Positions 52,599 to 60,387 are shown, counted from the stretch's first letter. The stretch is DNA of 64,000 nucleotides from Amarolinea aalborgensis (GCF_900491745.1 NZ_UETR01000008.1:62001-126000), one strand, 5' to 3'. The notes: generated from the letters alone by a model not told the origin. Made by a program: numbers and translations.

Positions 52599-53105
52599 AT
52601 GGATGATCAACCCAAGCTGGATTTAGCAGGCCTGACGGACTATCTGGCCAGACAGGATGACATACTGGCTGCCTACCTGTATGGCTCAGTTGCGCGCGGC
52701 CAGGCGAATTGCTTAAGCGATGTTGATGTGGCCGTGCTGTTGGCTGCTGGCCCGGACCACCAGGCGGTGGTAGAGCGACAGATGATGTTGATGACGCACC
52801 TGGACCACTTCTCTGACCGTCAGGTGCAGGTCACTGTGCTAAACCATGCGTCGCCGCAATTGGCTTACGAGGTGATCCGGGATGGCCGGCTGTTGTACGA
52901 AAGCGATCGGCTGGCGCGTATCCAGTTTGAGGTTTGTGCCATGAAGATTTACTTTGATTTTCAACCGGCCCTCAACGCATATGATCGCGCATTGACCAAA
53001 CGCATCCAGGAGGTGGGCCTTGGCTCCAGGAAACGGCGTCATCCGAGCACGCTTGGCGTTGCTGAACGAGTACGTGAGCGACTTGCGGGAGTTGCAGGCC
53101 GTTGA
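52599..53105 (+). CDS. mntA: MNT-domain nucleotidyltransferase antitoxin
   Basis: 168 residues from the ATG at 52599. The MNT motif GSVARGQANCLSDVDV (29-44) has the GSx10DxD geometry with D41 and D43. In known MntA-HepT pairs the MNT protein adds AMP to the HEPN toxin and so silences it. Its last 86 bases overlap the HEPN gene in another frame, and the extra C-terminal residues look unconserved. Nearly all neighbours lie on the other strand, so the pair is an insertion in the EPS locus. Confidence 0.85.
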   Translation: MDDQPKLDLAGLTDYLARQDDILAAYLYGSVARGQANCLSDVDVAVLLAAGPDHQAVVERQMMLMTHLDHFSDRQVQVTVLNHASPQLAYEVIRDGRLLYESDRLARIQFEVCAMKIYFDFQPALNAYDRALTKRIQEVGLGSRKRRHPSTLGVAERVRERLAGVAGR

Positions 53106-53457
53106 TTTTACCACGTATGTCGAAAACAAATTGATCCGGCGTTCAGTTGAGCGCCTGCTGCACCTGGCGGTTGAGGCCAGCCTTGACATCGGACAGCACA
53201 TCATCGCCCAGGAAGGATTTCGCCGGCCAGCCGATAACCAGGACGTATTCACGGTGTTGGCCGAAGAGGCGATTGTGCCTCCCGACCTGCTGTCCCGTTC
53301 GATCGCCATGGCGAAGTTCAGGAATCTCATCGTCCACGACTATGCGCGCATTGACAACAACGTCGTATTCGGCATCCTAAAACGGCGATTGGGCGACCTG
53401 GAAGCCTATGCTAAAGCGATTATTGCCTACCTCGAAGAATCTTCCTCTGCCCCCTGA
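53020..53457 (+). CDS. hepT: HEPN-domain RNase toxin (DUF86, HepT-like)
   Basis: 145 residues from a TTG at 53020, chosen because a consensus AGGAGGTG ribosome site lies just before it; no ATG fits. The catalytic RX4HXY motif is intact as RNLIVHDY (R101, H106, Y108). It is paired with the overlapping MNT gene upstream. It appears functional and would be toxic if not AMPylated. Confidence 0.88.
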   Translation: MAPGNGVIRARLALLNEYVSDLRELQAVDFTTYVENKLIRRSVERLLHLAVEASLDIGQHIIAQEGFRRPADNQDVFTVLAEEAIVPPDLLSRSIAMAKFRNLIVHDYARIDNNVVFGILKRRLGDLEAYAKAIIAYLEESSSAP

Positions 53458-53558
53458 TTCCTATCGCCTGACCCTTTGTCCCCGCTTCTCCGATTCTCTA
53501 TGGTTCCAGAGCCAGCGATCGGACGGTTTCACCGAGGAGTCGGTGAGATACAGGACTT

Positions 53559-54833
53559 TCATAGGCTCTGTCGGTTGGCTTGCGCGTGGCGCCCAGCCAG
53601 CAGCCGGGCATACAAGTCAATCAACGCCAGCGCCGCCAATGGCATCAAGCAGGCGTCCGTAGGTACGCGGTAGCGCGCCGTGGGCCACGAGAGCAGGTAG
53701 GTAGCCGCGGTGACGGCAAAGAAGAGCAGCGGCAGCGCCCATCGGCGCAGTTGAGGCCGCGCCAGGTACAAGCCGTAGAGCGTCAGCGGCAGCAGCAGGC
53801 CGAACGACAGGGGGCGCTGCAGGTTGCTGACCAGGCTGGAGTCGGACGACGGCCAGAACTTGAAGTATTCCTTGGTTCGGCTCAGGGTGAGCAAGGCATA
53901 GCGGCCTGGGTCGGCCAGAATGAAGCCGATTCCCCGGCGCATCAGGGCGGAGTCCATCTCTGCCTCGTTGCGGCCTTGCAGGTCCGCCGGAATCGGCGCC
54001 ACCGAGTTCTCCGAGCGCCAGAAAGACCCCAGCGCCGGGTTGTTCGACGAGTAGAACGCATAGCCCGCGTTGGAGTTGAGCAGCAGGAAGCGGCCGTAGA
54101 CCCGATAGTTGCGGATGGTGAACGGCGCGATGCACGCGATCAGCACCGTTCCCGCAATCAACAGGGAGGCCAACGTTCGGGCGCTTGAGCGTTGGAACGT
54201 GCGAACGTTGGTCCACAGCAGCCACGCGAACAGCACGGGGACAAACGGCAGAATCGCCTGGCGCAGCAGCGCGGCCAGCCCCAGGCAAAGCCCCAACAGC
54301 GCCGCACGGCCGAGAGATGGCTTTTCCACGAGCCGATAGGCCATCTCCAGGCCGGCCAGGGCGGCGACCATGAAGAAGGATTCGGTCATCAGCGCGGCGC
54401 TGTAGTACACAAAGTAGGTGTAGACCGCAGCGATGCCGGCTGCGACCAGGCCCGCCCGTTCCCCGAAGACACGCCGGCTCAGACTGTAAACCAGCAGGCA
54501 TGTGGCGGCGCCGACCAGCACCGCCTGGATCAGCCGCGCCATGAGCGGGTGGACGCCAAAAACTCCATACACGCCGGCCAGGTAGGTTGAGTAGGCGAAG
54601 GACCAATGGGCGGTCGGTGTGTTGGCCGGCGTGAACGGGTACCAACCTGCATCGAACGAATAGCCGTGGCCGGTCAGCAGGCGGATTGCCAGGGCGTGGT
54701 ACGAAATCTGATCCTGGGTGCCCGGCAGTTCCACAACGTGGTCACCCATGAGCAGGGCGACGCCGACGCGCAGGAGGACGCTCAGCAGCAGGATGGCGAT
54801 TAGCCAGCGATGGGTGGGTTTGGGTATGCTCAA
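53559..54833 (-). CDS. GT39-like membrane glycosyltransferase
   Basis: 424 residues with about ten membrane helices. The N-terminal loop with QDQISYHALAIRLLTGHGYS and the ALMTESFFMVAALAG helix match dolichyl-phosphate-mannose/ArnT-like (GT39/GT83) transferases that use a lipid-linked sugar. Residues WTNVRTFQRSSARTLAS (about 208-224) are encoded by repeats related to AACGTTC and look like an in-frame insert in a cytoplasmic loop. It belongs to the EPS locus. Confidence 0.87.
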   Translation of the reverse strand: MSIPKPTHRWLIAILLLSVLLRVGVALLMGDHVVELPGTQDQISYHALAIRLLTGHGYSFDAGWYPFTPANTPTAHWSFAYSTYLAGVYGVFGVHPLMARLIQAVLVGAATCLLVYSLSRRVFGERAGLVAAGIAAVYTYFVYYSAALMTESFFMVAALAGLEMAYRLVEKPSLGRAALLGLCLGLAALLRQAILPFVPVLFAWLLWTNVRTFQRSSARTLASLLIAGTVLIACIAPFTIRNYRVYGRFLLLNSNAGYAFYSSNNPALGSFWRSENSVAPIPADLQGRNEAEMDSALMRRGIGFILADPGRYALLTLSRTKEYFKFWPSSDSSLVSNLQRPLSFGLLLPLTLYGLYLARPQLRRWALPLLFFAVTAATYLLSWPTARYRVPTDACLMPLAALALIDLYARLLAGRHAQANRQSL

Positions 54834-54843
54834 GATGGAGCGC

Positions 54844-55542
54844 TCAGATCAGTCCCAACTCGCGCAGCACGTCCAGCACGGGCGGCAGGGGCTGCTGCCA
54901 CAGCCATTCGACGCGCAGCCCGAAGCCGGGCAGGACGGTCGAGCGGTATTCGCCCTCGGCGCCGGCGAAGGCCAGCCGGTAGCGCTCACCTTCCAGGCGG
55001 TAGAACTCGGCCCACTGGCGCTGCGGGTCCAACAGCCAGTACTCCGGCACGCCGCCCGCCTCGTACTCGGTGAACTTCTCGCCCCGGTCGCGGCCGACGC
55101 TCTCCGGCGAAACGATCTCCACCACCATGTCGGCCGGGCCGTCCAGGTAGCTACTGCGCAGGCGGTCCTGGTGCTCAGCCGCGACAAAGAGCAGATCAGG
55201 CTCCCGGCTGGAGCGGGCCAGCTTCATCTGGAACGGCGCCGGCAACACCACACCGAGCGCGTGGTGTTCCACAAGGGCGCGCAAGACACTGTTGAGAAAA
55301 CCGCTTATATCCTGGTGAGGCCTCGATGCGGGACTGGTCATGACGATTTCTCCATCTACCCACTCGGCCAGGGCGTCCTCGTCGGCCCAGGCCAGGAACT
55401 CCTCATACGTCATACGGTCGGGCTGGGCAGGCGCCTGCAGCACCGCCAGCAGCCGGCGGCGCAGGGCCGCCTCTTGCAGCGACGCGGCCGGCTGGGGAGG
55501 GACAAGAGAAGCGGCGTGTTGTTCGACAGTCAGCGTTGTCAT
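54844..55542 (-). CDS. Uma2-family putative restriction endonuclease (DUF820)
   Basis: 232 residues. The Uma2 core is clear: MTYEEFLAWADEDALAEWVDGE, SREPDLLFVA, ADMVVEIVSPESVGRDRGEK, FTEYEAGGVPEYWLLDP. The catalytic VEIVSP and the Lys of GEKF are present. The start has an AAGGTGAC site and lies 15 bases after the upstream small gene, on the same strand. Confidence 0.87.
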   Translation of the reverse strand: MTTLTVEQHAASLVPPQPAASLQEAALRRRLLAVLQAPAQPDRMTYEEFLAWADEDALAEWVDGEIVMTSPASRPHQDISGFLNSVLRALVEHHALGVVLPAPFQMKLARSSREPDLLFVAAEHQDRLRSSYLDGPADMVVEIVSPESVGRDRGEKFTEYEAGGVPEYWLLDPQRQWAEFYRLEGERYRLAFAGAEGEYRSTVLPGFGLRVEWLWQQPLPPVLDVLRELGLI

Positions 55543-55557
55543 AGGTCACCTTATTCT

Positions 55558-55743
55558 TCACGCGTGCTTGTACACAGGCGCCTGCATGATGCGTGCAGGC
55601 TGTTTGCTCTCCCAGATCAACCTTCGCAAATGCTCCACCGTCGCGGGCGCAAACCACTCCTCCCCTGTGTCCAGGTTGACACGTGCAGGGACGTTCTCGA
55701 CGACGTGCAGTTGGCCGTTAACTTCCAGCTTGATCTTTGCCAA
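55558..55743 (-). CDS. Small YgiT-like protein without cysteines
   Basis: 61 residues from a TTG at 55743 (AKIKLEVNGQLHVVENVPAR then VNLDTGEEWFAPATVEHLRR). The VENVPA and GEEWF positions match YgiT-type zinc fingers, but the cysteines are replaced, a variant common beside Uma2 genes in these bacteria. An upstream ATG at 55800 would put the promoter inside the gene. The transcription start expected from that promoter falls at the TTG, so translation may be leaderless. Confidence 0.6.
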   Translation of the reverse strand: MAKIKLEVNGQLHVVENVPARVNLDTGEEWFAPATVEHLRRLIWESKQPARIMQAPVYKHA

Positions 55744-55747
55744 TGCC

Positions 55748-55776
55748 AGTATAGCATAGAGCACAGCCAGCGCCAA
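55748..55776 (-). promoter_or_regulatory. Promoter of the YgiT-like/Uma2 pair
   Basis: TTGGCG (55776-55771) and TATACT (55753-55748) on the minus strand, spaced 17 bases; the predicted start site is at about 55741-55743. Confidence 0.6.
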
Positions 55777-55794
55777 GCGTTGCGTCCCAAGAGG

Positions 55795-56100
55795 GTGCAT
55801 TTCAAATTGGGGGCGTAGCCCCGGAGGGGCTTGCACCTCGTAGCCGGATGGCCTTTGGCCTCCGGCGGGGTTGGAGGCCCATGGCGTGCGCGCAACCAAC
55901 GCCGCCCGACCGTGAACGGATCGGGCTACAAGGTGAAAGGCCCTACCGGGCCTGACAGCCTGGCAGGGGCTGGCATCTCGTACCGGACGCATTTCAGGCT
56001 CGCATCGCAGCTCCCGGCGCTTTGGCTACTGCCAAAGTCGCCAGGGTGATCTATGCAGGGGTTGCAGCGATTTCCATCGCCCGACGCGCCCCCATTCTGA
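55795..56100. repeat. Compound hairpin repeat, family R1, third locus
   Basis: One full unit with the hairpins AGCCCCGGAGGGGCT, GCCGGATGG..CCTCCGGC, CCGACCGTGAACGGATCGG and AGGCCCTACCGGGCCT, and outer stem CACCTCGTAG / CTACAAGGTG. It continues into a block with CCCGGCGCTTTGGCTACTGC that also occurs, inverted, at about 45086-45135. It covers most of the gene-free stretch 55777-56150. Confidence 0.83.
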
Positions 56101-56150
56101 AATGCACCCGAGCAGACACGCGCCCTTGACCACTTCGACGCGGAGGTGAA

Positions 56151-56411
56151 TTATGCAGCCAGGACCTGGAGCTGGACGCGATAGCCCAGTTGCCGCAACA
56201 TGTCTTCGCAGTCGCTCCAGCTCAGGCTGAAGGCGCGCACATCCGCCAACCCCAGGCGAGCGACCACTGCGCGCGTAGTATCGTAATGCTTCTCGTCGAA
56301 ATCAGCCTCCATCATGGCCCACTCGGCCCAGTCAACCAACTCTCGAAGGCTCGTGGTATGATACAAATACCGGGCCAACTTATCAGCAACCACATGACGA
56401 TTGGTAGACAT
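56151..56411 (-). CDS. Small hypothetical protein
   Basis: 86 residues from the ATG at 56411 (MSTNRHVVADKLARYLYH). It is helical and acidic in the middle (AEWAMMEADFDEKHYD), with a final LSWSDCEDMLRQLGYRVQLQ segment. I do not recognise a named family. The size and setting, beside TA modules and repeats, suggest an antitoxin or adaptor-like protein, but nothing proves it. Confidence 0.6.
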   Translation of the reverse strand: MSTNRHVVADKLARYLYHTTSLRELVDWAEWAMMEADFDEKHYDTTRAVVARLGLADVRAFSLSWSDCEDMLRQLGYRVQLQVLAA

Positions 56412-56550
56412 GGTACTAACTCCGTTACTTGGGGTGCCCTTTATCGATTGGGTACTTTTCATGCACTTCGGCCGACTGTCCCGCGCTGTCCTAGATCTCC
56501 TGGAGAAACGCACCGCCTGCTCACTGCTGTCGACCTCTTTGACATACCGG

Positions 56551-56618
56551 GCGCGCCAGCACGATCACCGTCTCCCAACAGTAGCGCCCCACCCACGGCA
56601 CGGCGGCCAGCAGCTTGT
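56551..56618 (-). pseudogene. Methyltransferase 3'-tail fragment, copy 4 (shortest)
   Basis: The minus strand encodes LLAAVPWVGRYCWETVIVLA, matching the last ~22 residues of the methyltransferase at 61616 (LLDAVPFVGRYCWETVIVLE). Nothing of the rest of the gene is present. It lies directly downstream of the TumE-like gene. Confidence 0.85.
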
Positions 56619-56638
56619 CACCCACGCAGCGGCCAGAT

Positions 56639-56983
56639 TCAAACGCGCAACTCCTCCTCAAGCAGAGCCAAGACATCGGCCAGCAATCGCACGGGAGATG
56701 GATAGACTGCGCCCTCGTGGTGAAGGTGGTGCGGATACGAGGCAACTTCAGGATGATGCGGCGCGTTGTCCCAGCCCTGGATGACCTCTCCGGTTGGTGA
56801 AAGCCGGTAATAGGCATATTTGCGCAGTTGGCCCAGTACATAGACCTCGTTGATATGCAAGCGCGAACCATCTGCAAGTTGCACGTCGGCTTTGATCTGC
56901 TCGACCGACCCGTTCAGCCGGCGGGTCAAACGGGAGATGGCAAGTGCGAGACGAGGATACCGGCGTAACTCTGCCTCGATCAT
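56639..56983 (-). CDS. TumE-like toxin (DUF6516)
   Basis: 114 residues from the ATG at 56983, overlapping the stop of the upstream gene (ATGA). IKADVQLADGSRLHINEVYV, KYAYYRLSPTGEVIQGWDNA and PHHLHHEGAVYPSP match the DUF6516/TumE-type small toxins, with the histidine-rich C-terminal part intact. It is the second gene of a pair with the 107-residue protein upstream. Confidence 0.8.
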   Translation of the reverse strand: MIEAELRRYPRLALAISRLTRRLNGSVEQIKADVQLADGSRLHINEVYVLGQLRKYAYYRLSPTGEVIQGWDNAPHHPEVASYPHHLHHEGAVYPSPVRLLADVLALLEEELRV

Positions 56984-57303
56984 GGATAGCGCAGTCCCTG
57001 TAGGGCCGCCAGGTCGCGCTGCTTCTCGTCCAGGACGCTCTGCCAGTAGAACCAATCGTTGTCGTCCTCATGCGCCTGGAACGAGTCCGCAGTGACAAGG
57101 ACCTCGGCCTCGAAGCGAGCCAGGGACATGCCGTAACGCGCTGCGTAGCGGCGAACCTCCCGCTGCGCCTCGGCGATCTCAGCTTTCACCTGCTTGATAC
57201 GGGCGCGCGTGGCCTCATGTAGGCCAGCTCGGACCAGCAGGTCGCGCTCTGCCTCTGGAAGCCGCGTCAGGCTTTCCGGCAGTTTCAAGGTCATCTCAAG
57301 CAT
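56980..57303 (-). CDS. Antitoxin-like partner of the TumE-type toxin
   Basis: 107 residues from the ATG at 57303, with a GGAGGTG site. The segments LKLPESLTRLPEAERDLLVR, KQVKAEIAEAQREVRRYAAR and DWFYWQSVLDEKQRDL suggest an all-helical protein. The tight overlap with the toxin gene supports an antitoxin role; no DNA-binding motif is obvious. Confidence 0.7.
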   Translation of the reverse strand: MLEMTLKLPESLTRLPEAERDLLVRAGLHEATRARIKQVKAEIAEAQREVRRYAARYGMSLARFEAEVLVTADSFQAHEDDNDWFYWQSVLDEKQRDLAALQGLRYP

Positions 57304-57345
57304 CGTTGCACCTCCCACACGCGCCTATTGTAGCCCCCGCTATCG

Positions 57346-57624
57346 TCAGGCGAACCGGACGATCAGTTGTTTACCCAGGGCACGCGCCAGGCGTTCCAGC
57401 GAATCGAGCGTGATGGCCGTGTTCTCAGGGTCCAGGAGGCGATCAAGCTGGGAGCGGCTGGTCTGCAGCCGCCCGGCCAGTTCGCTCTTGCTCATTTGGG
57501 TCTCCGCCATGGCATCCTGAACCTGGAGGGCCAGCAGACGCTTGTATGCCCTGGCCGTTACTTCGTCCAGGATGCCCTCTTCGGCCAGGAAATCATCGAA
57601 GTTGCTGCCGGTGAATTGATTCAT
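57346..57624 (-). CDS. HigA/XRE-type antitoxin
   Basis: 92 residues from the ATG at 57624. Helix-turn-helix visible as AETQMSKSELAGRLQTSRSQ followed by LDRLLDPENTAITLDSLERL, the HigA pattern. It directly follows a RelE/HigB-like toxin gene that carries a frameshift, so that in the present sequence the toxin frame runs into the antitoxin frame as one 210-codon reading frame. Confidence 0.85.
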   Translation of the reverse strand: MNQFTGSNFDDFLAEEGILDEVTARAYKRLLALQVQDAMAETQMSKSELAGRLQTSRSQLDRLLDPENTAITLDSLERLARALGKQLIVRFA

Positions 57625-57628
57625 GTGC

Positions 57629-57978
57629 TTATCCACTCCACCAAAGGTCCCTACGCCGGCGCGCCAGATCCAGCTCTTGCCGTGGTGTCTTCTGGGTTTT
57701 CTTGATGAATCCGTGCAGCAACACCATCTTGCCGCGCGCACTGTGAAACAGACACGAGCGATCCGGCCGCCTTGCAGCCGGCTGCGAACTTCCCACAGAT
57801 CTGCATCAAGCTTGTCTACCAGCGGCATCCCCAGCGGCCAGCGAAACTGTACCAGCTTGATGTCTTCGCCGATGGCCTTGCGGTCGTCGGCAGCCAGTTC
57901 CTTAAGCCACTCACGCACCGGCTCACGACCGGTTTCTGAGCGAAAGAAAGCGACTTGCAGGATAGGTTCTTCGCTCAT
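57629..57978 (-). pseudogene. RelE/HigB-like toxin with a frameshift
   Basis: Residues 1-80 read normally (FFRSETGREPVREWLKELAA, then GGRIARVCFTV). After the codons for VR a base is missing near 57738. The next frame then continues as GKMVLLHGFIKKTQKTPRQE and ends LARRRRDLWWSG at 57629, exactly as expected for the family. The toxin is therefore broken by one base, or the base is a sequencing error. The intact antitoxin follows five bases later. Confidence 0.85.
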
Positions 57979-58054
57979 TTTGCCTCACTGTACCACATGC
58001 GGTACAAGTTTGCAAGCTCCACCACACCCCTGATCCCTGACAAACAGCCATCCC

Positions 58055-58219
58055 TTACCGCTCGCGCGTGATCACCGTCTCCCAGCAGCAACGGCCCCGC
58101 GCGGGCGCGGCGGCCAGCAGCTTGCGGTCAACCGCCTGCAGCTGGCGCATCCAGCGTCCCGCGTGCCGCGCCTGTGGAGCCGCGCGGCCGCCAGGACCGG
58201 CAGGATCGAGAGCAGGATG
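58055..58219 (-). pseudogene. Methyltransferase 3'-tail fragment, copy 3
   Basis: The minus strand encodes FILLSILPVLAAA, then, after a frame change, LQAVDRKLLAAAPARGRCCW and ETVITRER with a stop at 58055. This matches the tail of the gene at 61616 and of copy 2. It begins five bases after the stop of the C39 peptidase gene. Confidence 0.85.
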
Positions 58220-58223
58220 AACG

Positions 58224-58673
58224 CTATAACCAGACCACCATCCCTTGTGCATCCAGAGCTTGCCAGGCCGAGAGGAACAACTTCCGAGCGACGGTATAGC
58301 GGCTGTTCGATTGAGGATCCAAGACAGCGACACCCTCAGCCCCCATGCCAACCACAACAACGCCGTGCAGCCCGCGCCCTCCGCTTGGTAAGTCACCGGC
58401 ACGCAGGAAGACGATCACCGGCCAGTCGTGCTCGATGAGGTCATGGAGGCGAGACAGATCAGCGTTCTCGAACCACAGCGCGTGATGCCCAAGCTGCTGC
58501 ACGCCTTCGACGGCCTTTTCCGGTTGCGTCCCTCGGAATGGCGTCGTGCCGCACGCTGCAGCGATCTCGGCCTCCTCGATCAGCCTGCCGCGATATGCCA
58601 GCACCATCCTGATGCAGGCCGGCAAACATGTCCACGGGTGCTCCTGCCGCAGCAGCGGCACGTCAAGCGGCAT
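58224..58673 (-). CDS. C39-like papain-fold peptidase domain protein
   Basis: 149 residues from the ATG at 58673, overlapping the AbrB-type gene by 11 bases. The catalytic signature RQEHPWTCLPACIRMVLAYR holds the oxyanion Gln and the Cys. The His is in GLHGVVVVGMG and the Asp in AVLDPQSN. There is no signal peptide, no membrane part and no ABC domain, so it is a stand-alone cytoplasmic C39-type domain. Its target may be the partner protein encoded just upstream. Confidence 0.8.
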   Translation of the reverse strand: MPLDVPLLRQEHPWTCLPACIRMVLAYRGRLIEEAEIAAACGTTPFRGTQPEKAVEGVQQLGHHALWFENADLSRLHDLIEHDWPVIVFLRAGDLPSGGRGLHGVVVVGMGAEGVAVLDPQSNSRYTVARKLFLSAWQALDAQGMVVWL

Positions 58674-59034
58674 CGCGCACTCCGAGTAATTCCGCGATGG
58701 GGGTAGACTGGCCGGCAACCAGCATTCCCCCAGCAGTGTAGCAAAGCTGGCCGATGGGGCGCTCTGTGCCTGCCTCCAATACCGGTACAAGCCAGCCGCC
58801 GGTGGCGGTGCGCTGCAGCGGGCCGATGCTCACCGCGTCGCCGACATTTTTCAACAGGTAACGTAAGGCCCGATTCTGGACTTCTTCAATGCTTATTTCA
58901 GCGGGCGCGACATGAATGCCGTCCTTCTGCAGGGAAATGGCAATGCGAGTGCCCTCCGGCAGACCATAGGCACGAATGACTTCCAGCGGGATAGAAATGC
59001 CAGCACGGTCAACTGTCTGATACAACGTTTCCAT
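58663..59034 (-). CDS. SpoVT/AbrB-domain protein with extra C-terminal domain
   Basis: 123 residues from the ATG at 59034. Residues 1-50 are the swapped-hairpin AbrB fold (TVDRAGISIPLEVIRAYGLP then GTRIAISLQKDGIHVAP). The remaining ~70 residues (WLVPVLEAGTERPIGQLCYT, AGGMLVAGQSTPIAELL) are not a standard AbrB tail. The overlapping C39-type gene makes a two-gene unit like a TA pair but with a peptidase as the second partner. Confidence 0.75.
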   Translation of the reverse strand: METLYQTVDRAGISIPLEVIRAYGLPEGTRIAISLQKDGIHVAPAEISIEEVQNRALRYLLKNVGDAVSIGPLQRTATGGWLVPVLEAGTERPIGQLCYTAGGMLVAGQSTPIAELLGVRDAA

Positions 59035-59109
59035 CGTTTTGTCTCCTTGATAGGCCCATCCACTCACTTCACTTACGCTCTCATTGTAGCACACCCACAA
59101 CCCTGCGCC

Positions 59110-59215
59110 AGGCCTTCCGACCGCCCTGACCCCTGACCCCTGATCCCTGTCTCCTTGTCTACGTCTACTTGTCTCCTTGTCTCCCCCTCTCCGTGTCTCC
59201 GCGTCTCCGCGTCAC
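59110..59215. repeat. Short tandem repeats of the GTCTCCTT type
   Basis: The stretch between the AbrB-type gene and methyltransferase tail copy 2 contains CCTGACCCCTGATCCCTG and several GTCTCCTT / GTCTCCGC units. The same words occur inside coding sequence at 63388-63460. Confidence 0.75.
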
Positions 59216-59490
59216 CGCTCGCACGTGATCACCGTCTCCCAATAGAACCGCCCCAGCGCGGGCGCGGCGGCCAGCAGCTTGCGGTCAACCGCCTGCAACC
59301 CGCGCCGCCAGCCGTCCAGCGCGCCGCGCTTGCGGGCCAGCGCGGCCGCCAGCACCGGCAGAATGGATAGTAGGATGAACTCCTCGTGCCGGTAGCCGCG
59401 AAAATGGCTGCCCATCCAGGCGATGTCCGCCATGCTCAGGGCGCGCTCGGTGGGGCTGCGCAGGTGTGGGGTGAGATGGCGCGGAGGACG
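59212..59490 (-). pseudogene. Methyltransferase 3'-tail fragment, copy 2
   Basis: An open stretch encodes LTPHLRSPTERALSMADIAW, MGSHFRGYRHEEFILLSILP and WETVITCER, the last ~88 residues of the methyltransferase at 61616, without the SAM-binding part. It begins two bases after the stop of the PIN-like toxin gene. Too short to be an active enzyme. Confidence 0.9.
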
Positions 59491-59492
59491 CA

Positions 59493-60017
59493 TTATGCCA
59501 GAAATTGCACGCTTGGCAGTTCGACCAGATCGTAAGGCGCAGCCAGCTGCCGGCGCATAGCATTGAGGCGTCGTTCGATCTCGTCATGCTTCTGATCCCA
59601 CAAGTTCACCAAGGGGTGATCGAAGGTGATGAAGCAGTGCATCCTCAGGACATCACGGTCCTGGTTGGTGCTGAAACTGCCCAGGGCAAGCATTGGCGCG
59701 TCTTCTGGTGAAAAGCCGAACTCACGCACTCTGCGTGACCAGCGCGTGAAGTAATGGGTCGGAGATGCGACCTGCGTGCAACGCAGAAATAGCTGGATGA
59801 GAGGATCATAGCGCGTTATGCTCTGCAGCCGCCCCAGGATATTGGCGCTGGCAGGCGCCATGAATAGATCAACAGAACGCGCTGGCGCGCCCTGGAATCA
59901 CTGGATGGCAGCGATCTGCTGTTCGATCAAGTCCCGTCCGAGGGATAGGCTCAACATGCCATCGAGCGTGTAGCGGACGATGACTTTATCGAGCAGGCAA
60001 CGCGTCCGGACGGACAT
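59493..60017 (-). pseudogene. PIN-like toxin gene with an in-frame TGA
   Basis: From the ATG at 60017, which has a GGGAGGAAG site, the frame reads MSVRTRCLLDKVIVRYTLDG and on to EQQIAAIQ. It then meets TGA at codon 40 (59900-59898) and continues in the same frame as FQGAPARSVDLFMAPASANI to 59493, 175 codons in all. The context suggests an original Trp codon. The C-terminal part has FGFSPEDAPMLALGSF and CFITFDHPLV, compatible with PIN-fold acidic positions. It is a nonsense mutation, a sequencing error or recoding. The upstream antitoxin frame overlaps it by about 30 bases. Confidence 0.65.
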
Positions 60018-60349
60018 CTACTTCCTCCCATGACAACGTTGTATCAGCCGTCCATCTATCCCACAAGTGAGCGCGTTCTGCATCAGGCAGATCCAGGTAA
60101 TCGCTTACAGTCAGACTGTCCAGGAATGGCTCATCAGCGGCCAGCAAGGGCGGCCAGGATCTCTCGCCGTAGTTGTTCCACAGGCGCAGGGTCTTTAGCC
60201 GCCTGCGCGGGGAGCGGCGTGTTCGACGTCTCCCGCAGCTCGGGGACCAACTCCAACAGGCGCTGCCTGTCTTTGCGAGACATGTTGCGAACCACCACAG
60301 CCACCTGCTCGATCGTCACAGGCATGGGCACTATCGCACTTTGTATCAT
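59986..60349 (-). pseudogene. Antitoxin gene with a frameshift
   Basis: The first frame encodes MIQSAIVPMPVTIEQVAVVV up to REILAALA and stops at 60134. In the next frame the sequence goes on as ADEPFLDSLTVSDYLDLPDA, ERAHLWDRW and EEVDVRPDALPAR, ending at 59986, which is the usual C-terminus of this kind of Chloroflexota/cyanobacterial antitoxin. One base is lost or gained near 60140. It pairs with the PIN-like gene that has the in-frame TGA. Confidence 0.65.
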
Positions 60350-60387
60350 TCATCGCCTCTCCTAATGCTCATTCCCACACCGGCCGC

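Noticed and set aside
57346..57978. A single 210-residue toxin-antitoxin fusion protein
   Set aside because: The middle (RWCCCTDSSRKPRRHHGKSW) is out of frame; shifting one base restores the family sequence and a normal toxin stop, so the fusion results from a frameshift.
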